Below, piece after piece: positions 46,630 through 57,251 of a stretch of 64,000 nt of DNA. The position numbers were made by a program, and so were the translations under genes. Source of the stretch: Sphaerotilus hippei (GTDB taxonomy: Bacteria; Pseudomonadota; Gammaproteobacteria; Burkholderiales; Burkholderiaceae_C); NCBI RefSeq assembly GCF_003201595.1, contig NZ_QJJS01000007.1, positions 1 through 64,000 of the forward strand, read 5' to 3'. Numbering within the stretch: the first letter of the stretch is position 1; each line of letters opens with the position of its first letter. The notes beneath the pieces were generated by a model. That model did no database searches. It was not told the origin of the DNA and saw nothing but the letters and a program-made list of their open reading frames with translations.

Positions 46630-48744
46630 ATGTCCGAGTCCCCTTCCCGAACGAGTGCCCACGTGGCTGTGACCCCGCCGCCGGCGACCGGAGTCGTGGC
46701 GCCGGCGGCCAGGGCGCGCTCCGCGCCGCAGCAGGCGATGGACAAGCTGGGCCTGACCCGCGACATCGACCTGGCGCTGCACCTGCCGATCCGCTACGAG
46801 GACGAGACCCGCCTGACCCCGATCGCCCAGGCCCGCGAGGGCGAGGTGGCGCAGATCGAAGGCCGGGTGCTGGCCTCGCGCATCGAGCTGCGGCCGCGCC
46901 GCCAGTGGCTGCTGACGGTGGCCGACGACAGCGGCCAGATCGTGCTGCGTTTCCTGAACTTCTATCCCAACCAGCAGAAGGCCCTGCCCGAGGGCGCGCT
47001 GGCACGGGCCCGTGGCGAGGTGCGGGGCGGCTTCTGGGGCCGGGAGATGGTGCATCCGCAGGTGCGGGCGGTGCAGGCCGACGCCCCGCTGGCCACGGCG
47101 CTGACGCCGGTCTACTCCACCAGCGCCCAGCTGCCGCAGGCCTATCTGCGCAAGGCGGTCGCGGCCGCGCTGTGGCGCGCGCCGGTGCAGGAGCTGCTGC
47201 CGCCCGGGCTGCTGCCGCGCGAGCTGGCACGGCTGCCCTCGCTCCAGGATGCGTTGCAGTTCCTGCACCACCCGCCCGCGCGCACCAGCGTGGCGGCGCT
47301 GGAGGACCGCAGCCACCCGGCCTGGCAGCGCCTGAAGTTCGAGGAGCTGCTGGCCCAGCAGCTGTCGCAGCTGCAGGCCCAGCGCCAGCGGGCCCGGTTG
47401 CGGGCGCCGGTGCTGCGGGCGGTCGATGGCGGCCTGAGCGAGCGTTTTCGCGGCGTGCTGCCCTTCGAGCTGACCGGAGCGCAGCAGCGGGTGGTGGCCG
47501 AGATCACGGCCGACCTCGGCCGGTCGCAGCCGATGCACCGCCTGCTGCAGGGCGACGTCGGCTCGGGCAAGACGGTGGTGGCCGCGCTGGCCGCCACCGT
47601 GGCGATGGATGCCGGCTGGCAGTGCGCGCTGATGGCGCCCACCGAGATCCTGGCCGAGCAGCACTTCCGCAAGCTGCTGCAGTGGCTCGAGCCGCTGGGC
47701 GTCGGCGTGGCCTGGCTGACCGGCAGCCGCAAGGGCAAGGCGCGCGCGCAGATGATCGAGCGGGTGGCCAGCGGCGAGGCGCAGCTGGTGGTCGGCACCC
47801 ATGCGGTGATCCAGGGCGACGTGCAGTTCGCCCGGCTGGGCCTGGCCATCATCGACGAGCAGCACCGCTTCGGCGTGGCGCAGCGGCTGGAGCTGCGCCG
47901 CAAGCTGGCGTCGCAGGCGCTGGAGCCGCACCTGCTGATGATGAGCGCCACCCCCATCCCGCGCACGCTGGCCATGACCTACTTCGCCGACCTCGAGGTC
48001 AGCACCATCGACGAGCTGCCGCCCGGGCGCACGCCCATCGTCACCCGCGTGTTCGCCGACGGCCGGCGCGAGGACGTGATCGAGCGGGTGCACGAGGAGA
48101 TCGGCAAGGGCCGGCAGGTCTACTGGGTGGTGCCGCTGATCGAGGAGTCCGAGGCGCTCGACCTGCAGAACGCCACCGAGACCCATGCGCTGCTGGCCGA
48201 GACCTTCGCGCCCGCGGCGGTCGGCCTGCTGCACGGGCGCATGCCGGCGGCCGAGAAGGCCGCGGTGATGGCCGAGTTCACCGCCGGGCGCATCGGCGTG
48301 CTGGTGGCGACCACGGTGATCGAGGTCGGCGTGGACGTGCCCAACGCCAGCGTGATGGTCATCGAGCACGCCGAACGCTTCGGCCTGGCGCAGCTGCACC
48401 AGCTGCGCGGGCGGGTCGGGCGCGGTGCGGTGGCCAGCGTCTGCGTGCTGCTCTACACCTCGCCGCTGTCGTCGACCGGCCGCGAGCGCCTGAAGGCCAT
48501 GGCCGAGACCACCGACGGGTTCGAGATCGCCCGCCGTGACCTCGACATCCGGGGGCCCGGCGAGTTCATGGGCGCGCGCCAGTCGGGCGACGCGCTGCTG
48601 CGTTTTGCCGACCTGCAGGAGGACACCCGGCTGCTCGACGTGGCGCACGAGCTCGCGCCGCGCCTGCTCGACCACCATGCCCGCGCCGCCCAGGACCTGG
48701 TGGCCCGCTGGCTGGGTGGCAAGATGGAGTTCCTGAAGGCCTGA
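46630..48744 (+). CDS. recG: ATP-dependent DNA helicase RecG
   Basis: A 704-aa helicase that remodels stalled forks and Holliday junctions. The N-terminal wedge/OB region spans about 1-260. The helicase core has Walker [13 protein letters not shown], Walker B in [10 protein letters not shown] (DEQH box), motif [13 protein letters not shown], and later motifs [20 protein letters not shown] and QLRGRVGRG. The length is normal. It starts at ATG 46630, and a hairpin follows the stop. Confidence 0.97.
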   Translation: MSESPSRTSAHVAVTPPPATGVVAPAARARSAPQQAMDKLGLTRDIDLALHLPIRYEDETRLTPIAQAREGEVAQIEGRVLASRIELRPRRQWLLTVADDSGQIVLRFLNFYPNQQKALPEGALARARGEVRGGFWGREMVHPQVRAVQADAPLATALTPVYSTSAQLPQAYLRKAVAAALWRAPVQELLPPGLLPRELARLPSLQDALQFLHHPPARTSVAALEDRSHPAWQRLKFEELLAQQLSQLQAQRQRARLRAPVLRAVDGGLSERFRGVLPFELTGAQQRVVAEITADLGRSQPMHRLLQGDVGSGKTVVAALAATVAMDAGWQCALMAPTEILAEQHFRKLLQWLEPLGVGVAWLTGSRKGKARAQMIERVASGEAQLVVGTHAVIQGDVQFARLGLAIIDEQHRFGVAQRLELRRKLASQALEPHLLMMSATPIPRTLAMTYFADLEVSTIDELPPGRTPIVTRVFADGRREDVIERVHEEIGKGRQVYWVVPLIEESEALDLQNATETHALLAETFAPAAVGLLHGRMPAAEKAAVMAEFTAGRIGVLVATTVIEVGVDVPNASVMVIEHAERFGLAQLHQLRGRVGRGAVASVCVLLYTSPLSSTGRERLKAMAETTDGFEIARRDLDIRGPGEFMGARQSGDALLRFADLQEDTRLLDVAHELAPRLLDHHARAAQDLVARWLGGKMEFLKA

Positions 48745-48768
48745 GCCGGACGCCGTTCAGCGTCCGGC
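48745..48768. terminator. Hairpin after recG
   Basis: GCCGGACGC-CGTTCA-GCGTCCGGC is a perfect 9-bp stem right after the recG stop and just before the end of the opposing gene remnant. It has no T tract. It could stop transcription from both sides. Confidence 0.55.
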
Positions 48769-49222
48769 CGGCAGCGGCGGCAGGCCGATGTCGCGGGCCA
48801 TCCGGCGGTACTCGTCCATCTGCCGTGCCACCAGCAGCTCGAGCGCCGGGCCCGAGACCAGCGAGGCCTGCAGGCCCAGCGGCTCGCGGGCCGCGACCGA
48901 GGCCGGCGTCGACAGCGCTGGCAGCATCAGGTCCTGCCAGCGCCGCACGAGCTCGTCGGGCACCCCTGCGCCGACGTACAGGCCCCGCAGGATGGGCCAG
49001 CGGATGTCGTAGCCCTGCTCCCGGGCGGTCGGCACGCGGGCCCAGCGGCCGGGCAGGCGCTGGGCGGCCAGCACCGCCAGCACCCGCAGCGGCCGGCCCG
49101 CCTCGAGCAGGCCGGCGACCTCGGCCACGTCGCCCGCCACCACCTGCACATGGCGGCCCGCCAGCGCCTCCAGCGCCTCGCCGCCCCCTTCGAAGGCGAC
49201 CAGCCGCATCGCCTTGGGGCTG
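48757..49222 (-). pseudogene. C-terminal remnant of a Bug/TctC solute-binding protein gene
   Basis: About 155 residues match the C-terminal half of Bug-type (TctC) periplasmic binding proteins: MRLVAFEGGGEALEALAGRH, GDVAEVAGLLEAGRPLRVLA, a VPTAREQGYDIRW strand and a final MARDIGLPPL helix. The N-terminal half and signal peptide are missing. Upstream of about 49222 the frame continues antisense to unrelated sequence. The break coincides with the start of a second Bug remnant on the other strand. Confidence 0.8.
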
Positions 49223-49363
49223 AGGCCGGCCGCCATCGAGCGCCTGTCGCATGACGCGGCGATCGCCGTCGGCAGCACGCCGGCCGAGTTCGCCCGGTTC
49301 ATCGCCGTGGAGCAGAACCGCTGGAAGGCGGTCATCGCGCGCGACAAGATCCGTCCGGACTGA
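49223..49363 (+). pseudogene. C-terminal remnant of a second Bug/TctC gene on the opposite strand
   Basis: Reading right from about 49229, the frame ends in VGSTPAEFARFIAVEQNRWK followed by AVIARDKIRPD and TGA at 49361. This is the usual tail of Bug-type binding proteins (NTPAEF..F...E...W..VI). Only some 40 residues remain and there is no start or ribosome binding site. Confidence 0.75.
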
Positions 49364-49397
49364 GGTTCGCGGGCTCGGGGCCCGTGACAGAGAATCC

Positions 49398-49417
49398 TTA
49401 TCCGTTTGGCGAATAAG
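49398..49417. promoter_or_regulatory. CysB-type operator upstream of cysB
   Basis: TTATCCGTTTGGCGAATAAG shares 14 of 20 bases, with identical spacing, with the element upstream of sbp (54622-54641, minus strand): TTATnCGTTTnnCnnATAAG. It lies about 75 bases upstream of the cysB start, so it is a likely autoregulatory site. Confidence 0.72.
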
Positions 49418-49492
49418 CAAAGAAGCGAACAGTCGTTTCTTGCACTTTGTCCGGCTTTGATAATGAGGATTCTTTCTATACCGGGCGGCCCC

Positions 49493-50449
49493 GTGAACTT
49501 CCAGCAACTGCGCTCCGTGCGCGAAACCGTCCGCTGCGGCTTCAACCTGACCGAGGTGGCGCAGGTGCTGCACACCTCCCAACCCGGCGTCAGCCGCCAG
49601 ATCCGCGAGCTCGAGGACGAGCTGGGGGTCGAGATTTTCGTGCGTGCTGGCAAGCGGCTGACGGGGCTGACCCCGCCGGGCGAGGTCGTGCTGCCCATCG
49701 TCGAGCGCCTGCTGGTCGAGGCCGACAACCTGCGCCGTGCCGGCGCCGACTACGCCTCGCAGGACCGCGGCACGCTGACGATCGCGGCCACCCACTCGCA
49801 GGCCCGCTACGCCCTGCCGCCGGCGGTGCGCGACTTCTGCGCCGCGCATCCCGAGGTCGTGCTGCACATGCACCAGGGCTCGCCGCAGCAGGTGGCCCAG
49901 CTGCTGCTCAGCGGCGAGGCCGACATCGGCGTGGCCACCGAAGCCCTGGCCAGCTACGAAGGCCTGCTGGCCTTGCCCTGCTACCGCTGGACGCACTCGG
50001 TGGTCGTGCCGCGCGGCCATGTGCTGGTCGACGAGGCCGACCGGGGCGAGCCGCTGACGCTGCAGCGCCTGGCCGCCTTCCCGCTGATCACCTACGAGAC
50101 CGGCTACACCGGCCGCAGCCACATCGACGAGGCCTTCGATCGCCACGAACTCAAGCCCAATGTCGTGCTGGCCGCGATGGACGCCGACGTGATCAAGACC
50201 TACGTCGAGCTGGGCATGGGCGTGGGCCTGGTGGCCTCGATCGCCTACGACGACCAGCGCGACACCGCGCTGCGTGCCATCGACGCGCGCCATCTGTTCG
50301 CCACCAACATGACGCGGCTGGCGCTGCGCCGCGGCGCCTACCTGCGCAGCTACGTCTACGAGTTCATCCGCTGCTTCGCGCCCCCGCTGACGCGCGAGCT
50401 GATCGCGCAGGCGATGAACGAGGGTGAAGGCAGTCGCTTCGAGATCTGA
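49493..50449 (+). CDS. cysB: CysB-type LysR regulator of sulfur assimilation
   Basis: A 318-aa LysR protein of the CysB/Cbl branch. The HTH NLTEVAQVLHTSQPGVSRQIRE is followed by LEDELGVEIFVRAGKRLTGLT. The effector domain has the CysB hallmarks ATHSQARYALPPAV, HMHQGSPQQVAQLL, ITYETGYTGRSHIDEAF and MDADVIKTYVELGMGVGLVA. The GTG at 49493 matches the family start (NFQQLRSVRE). It is convergent with the sulfate operon that it probably activates, with N-acetylserine/sulfide as the expected signals. Confidence 0.93.
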   Translation: MNFQQLRSVRETVRCGFNLTEVAQVLHTSQPGVSRQIRELEDELGVEIFVRAGKRLTGLTPPGEVVLPIVERLLVEADNLRRAGADYASQDRGTLTIAATHSQARYALPPAVRDFCAAHPEVVLHMHQGSPQQVAQLLLSGEADIGVATEALASYEGLLALPCYRWTHSVVVPRGHVLVDEADRGEPLTLQRLAAFPLITYETGYTGRSHIDEAFDRHELKPNVVLAAMDADVIKTYVELGMGVGLVASIAYDDQRDTALRAIDARHLFATNMTRLALRRGAYLRSYVYEFIRCFAPPLTRELIAQAMNEGEGSRFEI

Positions 50450-50657
50450 GCGGCCGGTGCCGTCATCGGCGCGCCCGCCTGGCCGCGGGTGCGCCGGACC
50501 GCGTGGCGGTGGCCCGGTGGCCCGCGCCGCGACCCGAGACGGCCGATGGACTGTCCGCCGGCCAGGGGGGGCTGCGGCAGAGGTCGGTGCGTGACCGGAT
50601 CGCGCGGGTCACGCGGGCCGACCGGCGCGGGCGGGCAGGGCGCCCGCCCGGTGCGGC

Positions 50658-51713
<1,056 letters not shown>

Positions 51714-51728
51714 GAAGGACTCCAGGGA

Positions 51729-52601
51729 TCAGACCCCGCTCGCCGCGTCGGCGCGAGCGGCGGCGAGCTGGCGCTTGACACGCTGCTCGACCAGGTATTT
51801 GAGGGCGAGCGTCACCAGCGCCAGGCCGGCCAGCAGCGAGGCCACGGCGAAGGCGGCCGCGAACTGGTACTCGTTGTAGACGATCTCGATGTGCAGCGGC
51901 AGCGTGTTGGTCTGGCCGCGGATGTGGCCCGAGACCACGCTGACGGCGCCGAACTCGCCCATGGCGCGGGCGTTGCACAGGATCACGCCGTAGAGCAGCG
52001 CCCACTTGATGTTGGGCAGCGTGACCCGGCGGAACATCTGCCAGCCGCTCGCGCCCAGCACGGTCGCTGCCTCTTCCTGCTCGCGGCCCTGGGCCTGCAT
52101 CAGCGGGATCAGCTCGCGCGCCACGAAGGGAAAGGTCACGAACACCGTGGCCAGCACGATGCCCGGGACCGCGAAGATGACCTTCAGGTCGTGGTCGCGC
52201 AGCCACTCGCCCAGCCAGCCCTGCAGGCCGAACACCAGCACGTAGATCAGGCCGGCGATGACCGGGCTGACCGAGAAGGGCAGGTCGATCAGCGTCAGCA
52301 GCACGCTCTTGCCGCGGAACTCGAACTTGGCGATGCACCAGGCGGCGGCGACACCGAAGACCATGTTCAGCGGCACGGAGATCGCCGCGGCGATGAGGGT
52401 CAGCTTGATGGCCGACAGGGCGTCGTCTTCCGTGATGGCGGCCAGGTAGACGTCCACGCCCTTCTTCAGTGCCTCGTAGAACACGGTGGCCAGGGGCAGG
52501 AACAGGAAGAGCGAGAGGAACAGCAGCGCGATCGTGATCAGGCTGCGCCGCACCCAGGCGGCTTCCCGGGTGGCGGTGCTGGAGGTGGAGGATGCACTCA
52601 T
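51729..52601 (-). CDS. cysW: Sulfate ABC transporter permease CysW
   Basis: A 290-aa inner-membrane permease with about six helices. The EAA loop that contacts CysA reads [40 protein letters not shown] is a CysW-specific stretch. The start at [10 protein letters not shown] (52601) was chosen because it follows the cysT stop within 2 bases. The frame beyond it is antisense-like read-through in cysT. Confidence 0.95.
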   Translation of the reverse strand: MSASSTSSTATREAAWVRRSLITIALLFLSLFLFLPLATVFYEALKKGVDVYLAAITEDDALSAIKLTLIAAAISVPLNMVFGVAAAWCIAKFEFRGKSVLLTLIDLPFSVSPVIAGLIYVLVFGLQGWLGEWLRDHDLKVIFAVPGIVLATVFVTFPFVARELIPLMQAQGREQEEAATVLGASGWQMFRRVTLPNIKWALLYGVILCNARAMGEFGAVSVVSGHIRGQTNTLPLHIEIVYNEYQFAAAFAVASLLAGLALVTLALKYLVEQRVKRQLAAARADAASGV

Positions 52602-52603
52602 GG

Positions 52604-53515
52604 TCACTGGCCCTGGCGTCGTCGCGTCCAGGCCTGCAGCAGGTTGATGACGAGCAGCATGACGAAGCTCATCAGCAGCATCACGACCGAGATGGCCGTG
52701 GCGCCCTGGTAGTCGTACTGCTCGAGCTTGGTGATGATCAGCAGCGGCGTGATCTCGCTGACCATCGGCAGGTTGCCCGCGATGAAGATCACCGAGCCGT
52801 ATTCCCCCAGCGCGCGGGCGAAGGCGAGCGCGAATCCGGTGATCAGCGCCGGCGAGACGATCGGCAGGATCACGTGCCGGAAGGTCTGCCAGCGTGTGGC
52901 GCCCAGCGTGGCCGCCGCCTCCTCGAACTCGGAGGACAGGTCCTCGAGCACGGGTTGCAGCGTGCGCACGACGAACGGCAGCCCGATGAACAGCAGCGCG
53001 ACGAACACGCCCAGCGGCGTGAACGCGACCTTGAACGGCAGCCACTGGCCGATCAGGCCGTTCTGGGCGTACAGCGCGGTCAGCGTGATGCCGGCCACGG
53101 CGGTGGGCAGCGCGAAGGGCAGGTCCACCAGCGCGTCGATGAAGCGCTTGCCGAAGAAGTCGTAGCGCACCAGCACCCAGGCGATGACCAGTCCGAACGC
53201 GGCGTTGATCAGCGCCGCCGCCAGCGAGGCGCCGAAGGTCAGCCGGTAGCTGGCCACGACCCGGGGCGAGGCGACCGCCTCCCAGAAGGCCGGCCAGGTC
53301 ATCGTGGCCGTCTTCAGGAAGGTGGCCGACAGCGGCACCAGCACGATCAGGCTCAGGTAGAACAGCGTGAAGCCCAGCGCCAGGTCGAAGCCGGGCAGCA
53401 CCGTGTGGCGCTTGATCAGCCAGCGCGACAGCAGCTTGCCGGAGCCGCCGGCCGGGCGGCTCGGCCGCGGCGTCGGCCGGGACGGGGAAGGGGAAGGGAC
53501 GGGCGCGGCACTCAC
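52604..53515 (-). CDS. cysT: Sulfate ABC transporter permease CysT (CysU)
   Basis: A 303-aa permease with about six helices preceded by a Pro/Ser-rich cytoplasmic tail. [20 protein letters not shown] is the first helix. The EAA loop is [20 protein letters not shown], and [20 protein letters not shown] is typical of CysT. GTG 53515 was selected because it lies 10 bases after the sbp stop with GAGG upstream; the longer frame overlaps sbp by 70 bases. Confidence 0.93.
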   Translation of the reverse strand: MSAAPVPSPSPSRPTPRPSRPAGGSGKLLSRWLIKRHTVLPGFDLALGFTLFYLSLIVLVPLSATFLKTATMTWPAFWEAVASPRVVASYRLTFGASLAAALINAAFGLVIAWVLVRYDFFGKRFIDALVDLPFALPTAVAGITLTALYAQNGLIGQWLPFKVAFTPLGVFVALLFIGLPFVVRTLQPVLEDLSSEFEEAAATLGATRWQTFRHVILPIVSPALITGFALAFARALGEYGSVIFIAGNLPMVSEITPLLIITKLEQYDYQGATAISVVMLLMSFVMLLVINLLQAWTRRRQGQ

Positions 53516-53525
53516 GGGGCGGGCC

Positions 53526-54542
53526 TCATCGCTTGGGCAGGATCTGGTCATACAGGCCGCCATCCTTGAAATGCTCGGCCTGGGCCTTGCGCCAGCCACC
53601 GAACACCTCGTCGACGGTGAAGGTGGAGACCTTCGGGAACTCGCCCGCGTGGGCGGCCAGGATCTTCTCGTTGAACGTGCGCAGGTTGTGCTTGATGGCG
53701 ATCTGCTGCGCCTCGTCCGAGTAGAGGTACTTGACGTAGGCCTCGGCCGCCTTGCGCGAACCCTTGCGGTCGACGACCTTGTCGATGACCGCCACCGGGT
53801 TCTCGGCCAGCACCGTGTGCTTCGGGTAGACGATGTCGAAGTTCCGGCCGAACTCCTCGAGGATCGACTGCACCTCGCTCTCGAAGGTCACCAGCGCGTC
53901 GCCGATCTGGCGCTGCGCGAAGGTGGTGGTGGCCGCGCGCCCGCCGCCGTCGAAGACCGGCACGTTGGCGAAGATCTTCGCGGTCAGCTCGCGGGCCTGG
54001 GCCGGGCTGCCGCCGGCCTTGATCACCGAACCCCAGGCGCCCAGGTAGCTGTAGCGGCCGTTGCCCGAGGTCTTGGGGTTGGGGATCACCACGCCGGTGC
54101 CCGGACGGGCCAGGTCGGCCCAGTCGCGGATGGCCTTGGGGTTGCCCTTGCGCACCATGAAGACGGTGACCGACGAGGTCGGCGCGCTGTTGCCCGGCAG
54201 TCGCCGGGCCCAGTCGGCCCCGATCAGGCCGGCCTCGGCCACCTTGTCGATGTCCAGGGCCTGGTTCATCGTGATGACGTCGGCATCGAGGCCGTCGATC
54301 ACCGCGCGGGCCTGGGCGCTGGAGCCGCCATGCGACTGGTTCAGCGTCAGGTCCTCGCCGCTGGTCTTCTTCCAGTGGGCGGCGAAGGCCTTGTTGTAGT
54401 CCTTGTAGAACTCGCGCGACACGTCGTAGCTGACGTTGAGCAGGGGCGTGCCGGCTGCCCGGCTGAGCGGGGCCCCCAGCGCCGCCGCGGCGGCGAGGCC
54501 GCAGACCAGCAGGTGGCGGCGTGACTTCAGAAGATTCTTCAT
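53526..54542 (-). CDS. sbp: Periplasmic sulfate-binding protein
   Basis: A 338-aa protein with a signal peptide (about 1-30, ending LSRAAG). Sulfate-binding features include LLNVSYDVSREFYKDYN, LNQSHGGSSAQARAV, NPKTSGNGRYSYLGAWG and the C-terminal FTVDEVFGGWRKAQAEHF. It delivers sulfate (possibly thiosulfate) to CysTWA. It is the first gene of the operon. A CysB-type operator and a -35-like TTGACG (54595-54600) lie upstream. Confidence 0.96.
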   Translation of the reverse strand: MKNLLKSRRHLLVCGLAAAAALGAPLSRAAGTPLLNVSYDVSREFYKDYNKAFAAHWKKTSGEDLTLNQSHGGSSAQARAVIDGLDADVITMNQALDIDKVAEAGLIGADWARRLPGNSAPTSSVTVFMVRKGNPKAIRDWADLARPGTGVVIPNPKTSGNGRYSYLGAWGSVIKAGGSPAQARELTAKIFANVPVFDGGGRAATTTFAQRQIGDALVTFESEVQSILEEFGRNFDIVYPKHTVLAENPVAVIDKVVDRKGSRKAAEAYVKYLYSDEAQQIAIKHNLRTFNEKILAAHAGEFPKVSTFTVDEVFGGWRKAQAEHFKDGGLYDQILPKR

Positions 54543-54621
54543 CGATTTCTCGTCGGCTTATGCGCAGGACTCAGATGCTAGAGGTCGCGCCAGCCGTCAA
54601 GAAGGACAGATTGCGAGCTAA

Positions 54622-54641
54622 CTTATCTGGAAAACGCATAA
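54622..54641 (-). promoter_or_regulatory. CysB-type operator upstream of the sulfate uptake operon
   Basis: On the minus strand TTATGCGTTTTCCAGATAAG, about 80 bases upstream of the sbp start and just upstream of a -35-like TTGACG. It is nearly the same as the element upstream of cysB. The distance fits a LysR-type activator site. Confidence 0.72.
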
Positions 54642-54683
54642 AGCGACGCGGGGCCGCCGCCGCCCCTGCCGCGGCCCCACCGA

Positions 54684-55367
54684 TCAGAGGTCGGCCTGCA
54701 TCTGGGCCATGTGGGAGGGCCGCAGCTGCTGGCGCTGCTGCGCGCTCAGGTAGGGCCACAGCAGCGCCATGGCCTGGCGGGTGCCGCGCCGCACGGCCGC
54801 GTCGGCGTTGTCGGGCTCGAGCGCGCGGCGCGGGTCGCGCACGTATTCGTAGCTCAGCCAGTAGGTCAGCAGCACCACGATCGAGGTCGACAGCGCGTCG
54901 GCCTCTTCCGGTGACAGGCCGATGCCGTCGATGACGCACAGCCGCAGCACCCGCTCCCGGATCGCCGCCTGCTGGTGCTTGAGCGCGGCCTGGCAGCGGG
55001 TCTCGAGGTGGCGGTTTCGCGTCAGCAGGTCGTTGAGGTCGCGGAAGATGAAGCGGTAGTCCCAGGCCAGGCGCAGCAGGCCGGGCACGAGCTGCCACGC
55101 GCCTTCGGCATCGTTGGCCGGTCCGGCCGCCGACATGGCCTCGGCCAGGGCCGCCTCGTAGCGCCCGACGAGGGCGTTGACCAGCGCCTCCTTGGCCGGG
55201 TAGTGGTAGTAGAGGTTGCCGGGGCTGATGCTCAGCTCGGCGGAGATCAGGGTGGTCGAGACGTTGGGTTCGCCGTAGCGGTTGAACAGCGCGAGCGCGT
55301 GGTCGAGGATGCGCTCGGCGGTGCGGCGCGGGGGTTTTCTGGTCGTGGCCCGTTCGGTGGTGGTCAT
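54684..55367 (-). CDS. TetR/AcrR-family regulator
   Basis: A 227-aa protein with an N-terminal TetR HTH (about 15-60, RILDHALALFNRYGEPNVST ... LSISPGNLYYHYPAKEALV) and a helical effector domain. It is divergent from the ABC exporter genes across 110 bases, so it may regulate them. The effector is unknown. GGAG precedes the ATG. Confidence 0.9.
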   Translation of the reverse strand: MTTTERATTRKPPRRTAERILDHALALFNRYGEPNVSTTLISAELSISPGNLYYHYPAKEALVNALVGRYEAALAEAMSAAGPANDAEGAWQLVPGLLRLAWDYRFIFRDLNDLLTRNRHLETRCQAALKHQQAAIRERVLRLCVIDGIGLSPEEADALSTSIVVLLTYWLSYEYVRDPRRALEPDNADAAVRRGTRQAMALLWPYLSAQQRQQLRPSHMAQMQADL

Positions 55368-55462
55368 CGTTGTCGTGTGGTCTCCGGCTCACAATCTAGC
55401 ACCGCCCCGCCCGCCGCGTTCCTGTGGAAAAGCCGTGCCCCGGCGCCGATTCCCGGGCTGCC

Positions 55463-55477
55463 TACAATCGCGCCCCG
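55463..55477 (+). promoter_or_regulatory. Probable leaderless promoter of the ABC exporter operon
   Basis: TACAAT at 55463-55468 is a strong -10 element, only nine bases before the ATG (55478). No ribosome binding site fits. Transcription would start within a few bases of the start codon. No clear -35 was found. Confidence 0.55.
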
Positions 55478-56410
55478 ATGACAGTCGCCATATCCTTCCA
55501 GAAGGTCTGCAAGACCTACCCGACGCCCCGCGGCGAGCTGCACGCGCTGCGCGACGTGAACTTCGACATCGAGGAGGGCGAGTTCTTCGGTCTGCTGGGC
55601 CCCAACGGCGCGGGCAAGACGACGCTGATCAGCGTGCTCGCCGGCCTGGCCCGCGCCAGCACCGGCCGGGTCCGGGTGATGGGCCACGACGTCGTCGACG
55701 ACTACGCGATGGCGCGCCGCTCGCTGGGCATCGTGCCGCAGGAGCTGGTCTTCGACCCCTTCTTCAGCGTGCGCGAGTCGCTGCGCATCCAGAGCGGCTA
55801 CTTCGGCGTGCGCGACAACGAGCGCTGGATCGACGAGCTGCTCGAGGGCCTGGGCCTGGCCGACAAGGCTGGCGCCAACATGCGCCAGCTGTCGGGTGGC
55901 ATGAAGCGCCGGGTGCTGGTGGCGCAGGCGCTGGTGCACCGTCCGCCGGTGATCGTGCTCGACGAGCCGACGGCCGGCGTCGACGTGGAGCTGCGCCAGA
56001 CGCTGTGGCACTTCGTGGCCGAGCTCAACCGCCAGGGCCACACCGTGCTGCTGACGACCCACTATCTGGAAGAGGCCGAGGCGCTGTGCGGGCGCATCGC
56101 GATGCTCAAGCAGGGCCGGGTGGTGGCGCTGGACCGCACCTCGGCGCTGCTGGCCAGCGCCGCGGGCACGATGCTGCGCTTCAAGACCGACGACGTGCTG
56201 CCGGCGGCGATCGCGGCCCGCGCCCGGGTGACCGGCCGGGTGGCGCAGGTCACCGCCCGGGATGCGGCCGAGGTCGAGCGCCTGCTCGCCGAGCTGCGCA
56301 CCGCCGGCATCCGCATCGAGGACCTGGAGATCGGCCGCGCCGACCTGGAGGACGTCTTCCTCTCCATCATGGGCAGCAGCCCCTCCGCAGCCGAGCAGGT
56401 GAGCGCATGA
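55478..56410 (+). CDS. yadG: ABC exporter ATPase (YadG-like)
   Basis: A 310-aa ATPase of the ABC-2/drug-export type. Walker A is GPNGAGKTT, the Q-loop is IVPQELVFDPFFSV, the signature is LSGGMKRRVLVAQAL, and Walker B is VIVLDEPTAGVD. It forms an exporter with the permease that overlaps its stop (ATGA). YadGH-like pairs have no firmly known substrate. ATG 55478 gives the family start; the longer frame crosses the promoter. Confidence 0.93.
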   Translation: MTVAISFQKVCKTYPTPRGELHALRDVNFDIEEGEFFGLLGPNGAGKTTLISVLAGLARASTGRVRVMGHDVVDDYAMARRSLGIVPQELVFDPFFSVRESLRIQSGYFGVRDNERWIDELLEGLGLADKAGANMRQLSGGMKRRVLVAQALVHRPPVIVLDEPTAGVDVELRQTLWHFVAELNRQGHTVLLTTHYLEEAEALCGRIAMLKQGRVVALDRTSALLASAAGTMLRFKTDDVLPAAIAARARVTGRVAQVTARDAAEVERLLAELRTAGIRIEDLEIGRADLEDVFLSIMGSSPSAAEQVSA

Positions 56411-57186
56411 ACCCGACCCGCATGGGCCGCCTGTCCGGCGCCTCGACCCTGTTCCACAAGGAGGTGCTGCGCTTCTGGAAGGTGAGCTTCCAGACCGTGG
56501 CCGCCCCGGTGCTGACGGCGGTGCTCTACCTGCTGATCTTCGGCCATGTGCTCGAGGACCATGTGCGGGTCTACGACGGCGTGGGCTACACCAGCTTCCT
56601 GATTCCCGGGCTGGTGATGATGAGCGTGCTGCAGAACGCGTTCGCCAACAGCTCGTCCAGCCTGATCCAGAGCAAGATCACCGGCAACCTGGTCTTCCTG
56701 CTGGTGTCGCCGCTGTCGCACTGGGCTTGGTTCGCCGCCTATGTCGGCGCGGCGATGGTGCGCGGCCTGTTCGTCGGCGCCGGCGTCATGCTCGTGACGC
56801 TGTGGTTCGCGCCGCTGCGGCTGGAGGCGCCGCTGTGGGCGCTGGCGTTCGCGGTGCTCGGGGCGGGCATGCTGGGTTCGCTGGGCCTGATCGCCGGCCT
56901 GTGGGCCGAGAAGTTCGATCAGCTCGCCGCGTTCCAGAACTTCATCATCATGCCCATGACCTTCCTGTCGGGCGTCTTCTATTCGGTGCACAGCCTGCCG
57001 TCGTTCTGGCAGGGGGCCAGTCACCTGAATCCGTTCTTCTACATGATCGACGGTTTCCGCTTCGGCTTCTTCGGCGTGGGCGACGTCAACCCCTGGCAGA
57101 GCTTCGCGGTGGTCGGCGGCAGCTTCCTGATCGTCTCCATCATCGCCCTTCGCCTGCTGGAGCGGGGCTACAAGCTGAGATCCTGA
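56407..57186 (+). CDS. yadH: ABC-2 exporter permease (YadH-like)
   Basis: A 259-aa inner-membrane protein with about six helices. The ABC-2 pattern SLIQSKITGNLVFLLVSPLS and the C-terminal FIIMPMTFLSGVFYSVHSLP and HLNPFFYMIDGFRFGFFG match YadH. Its ATG lies within the ATPase stop (ATGA), so the two are co-translated. A hairpin (CCGGAC/GTCCGG, 57196-57216) without a T tract follows the stop. Confidence 0.93.
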   Translation: MNPTRMGRLSGASTLFHKEVLRFWKVSFQTVAAPVLTAVLYLLIFGHVLEDHVRVYDGVGYTSFLIPGLVMMSVLQNAFANSSSSLIQSKITGNLVFLLVSPLSHWAWFAAYVGAAMVRGLFVGAGVMLVTLWFAPLRLEAPLWALAFAVLGAGMLGSLGLIAGLWAEKFDQLAAFQNFIIMPMTFLSGVFYSVHSLPSFWQGASHLNPFFYMIDGFRFGFFGVGDVNPWQSFAVVGGSFLIVSIIALRLLERGYKLRS

Positions 57187-57236
57187 GCGTGCCGCCCGGA
57201 CGAATGCCCCGTCCGGCGCGCCCGGCAGGCCCGCAC

Positions 57237-57251
57237 TACAATCGCGGCACC
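57237..57251 (+). promoter_or_regulatory. Probable leaderless promoter of ibaG
   Basis: TACAAT at 57237-57242 stands nine bases before the ATG (57252), the same layout as for the ABC exporter at 55463. There is no ribosome binding site. No convincing -35 was seen. Confidence 0.5.

Noticed and set aside
45460-48678. queA frame extending through recG as one giant protein
   Set aside because: QueA sequence begins at 46578 with the usual N-terminus. The rest is antisense to recG and shows no resemblance to any family.
50450-50657. Possible gene between cysB and cysA
   Set aside because: The 208 bases are GC-rich and contain only short Arg/Gly-rich frames with no start signal. It is treated as the space between convergent genes.
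57196-57216. Hairpin CCGGAC/GTCCGG after yadH as a terminator
   Set aside because: Six-bp stem, nine-base loop and no T tract. It is mentioned with yadH but not listed as a terminator.
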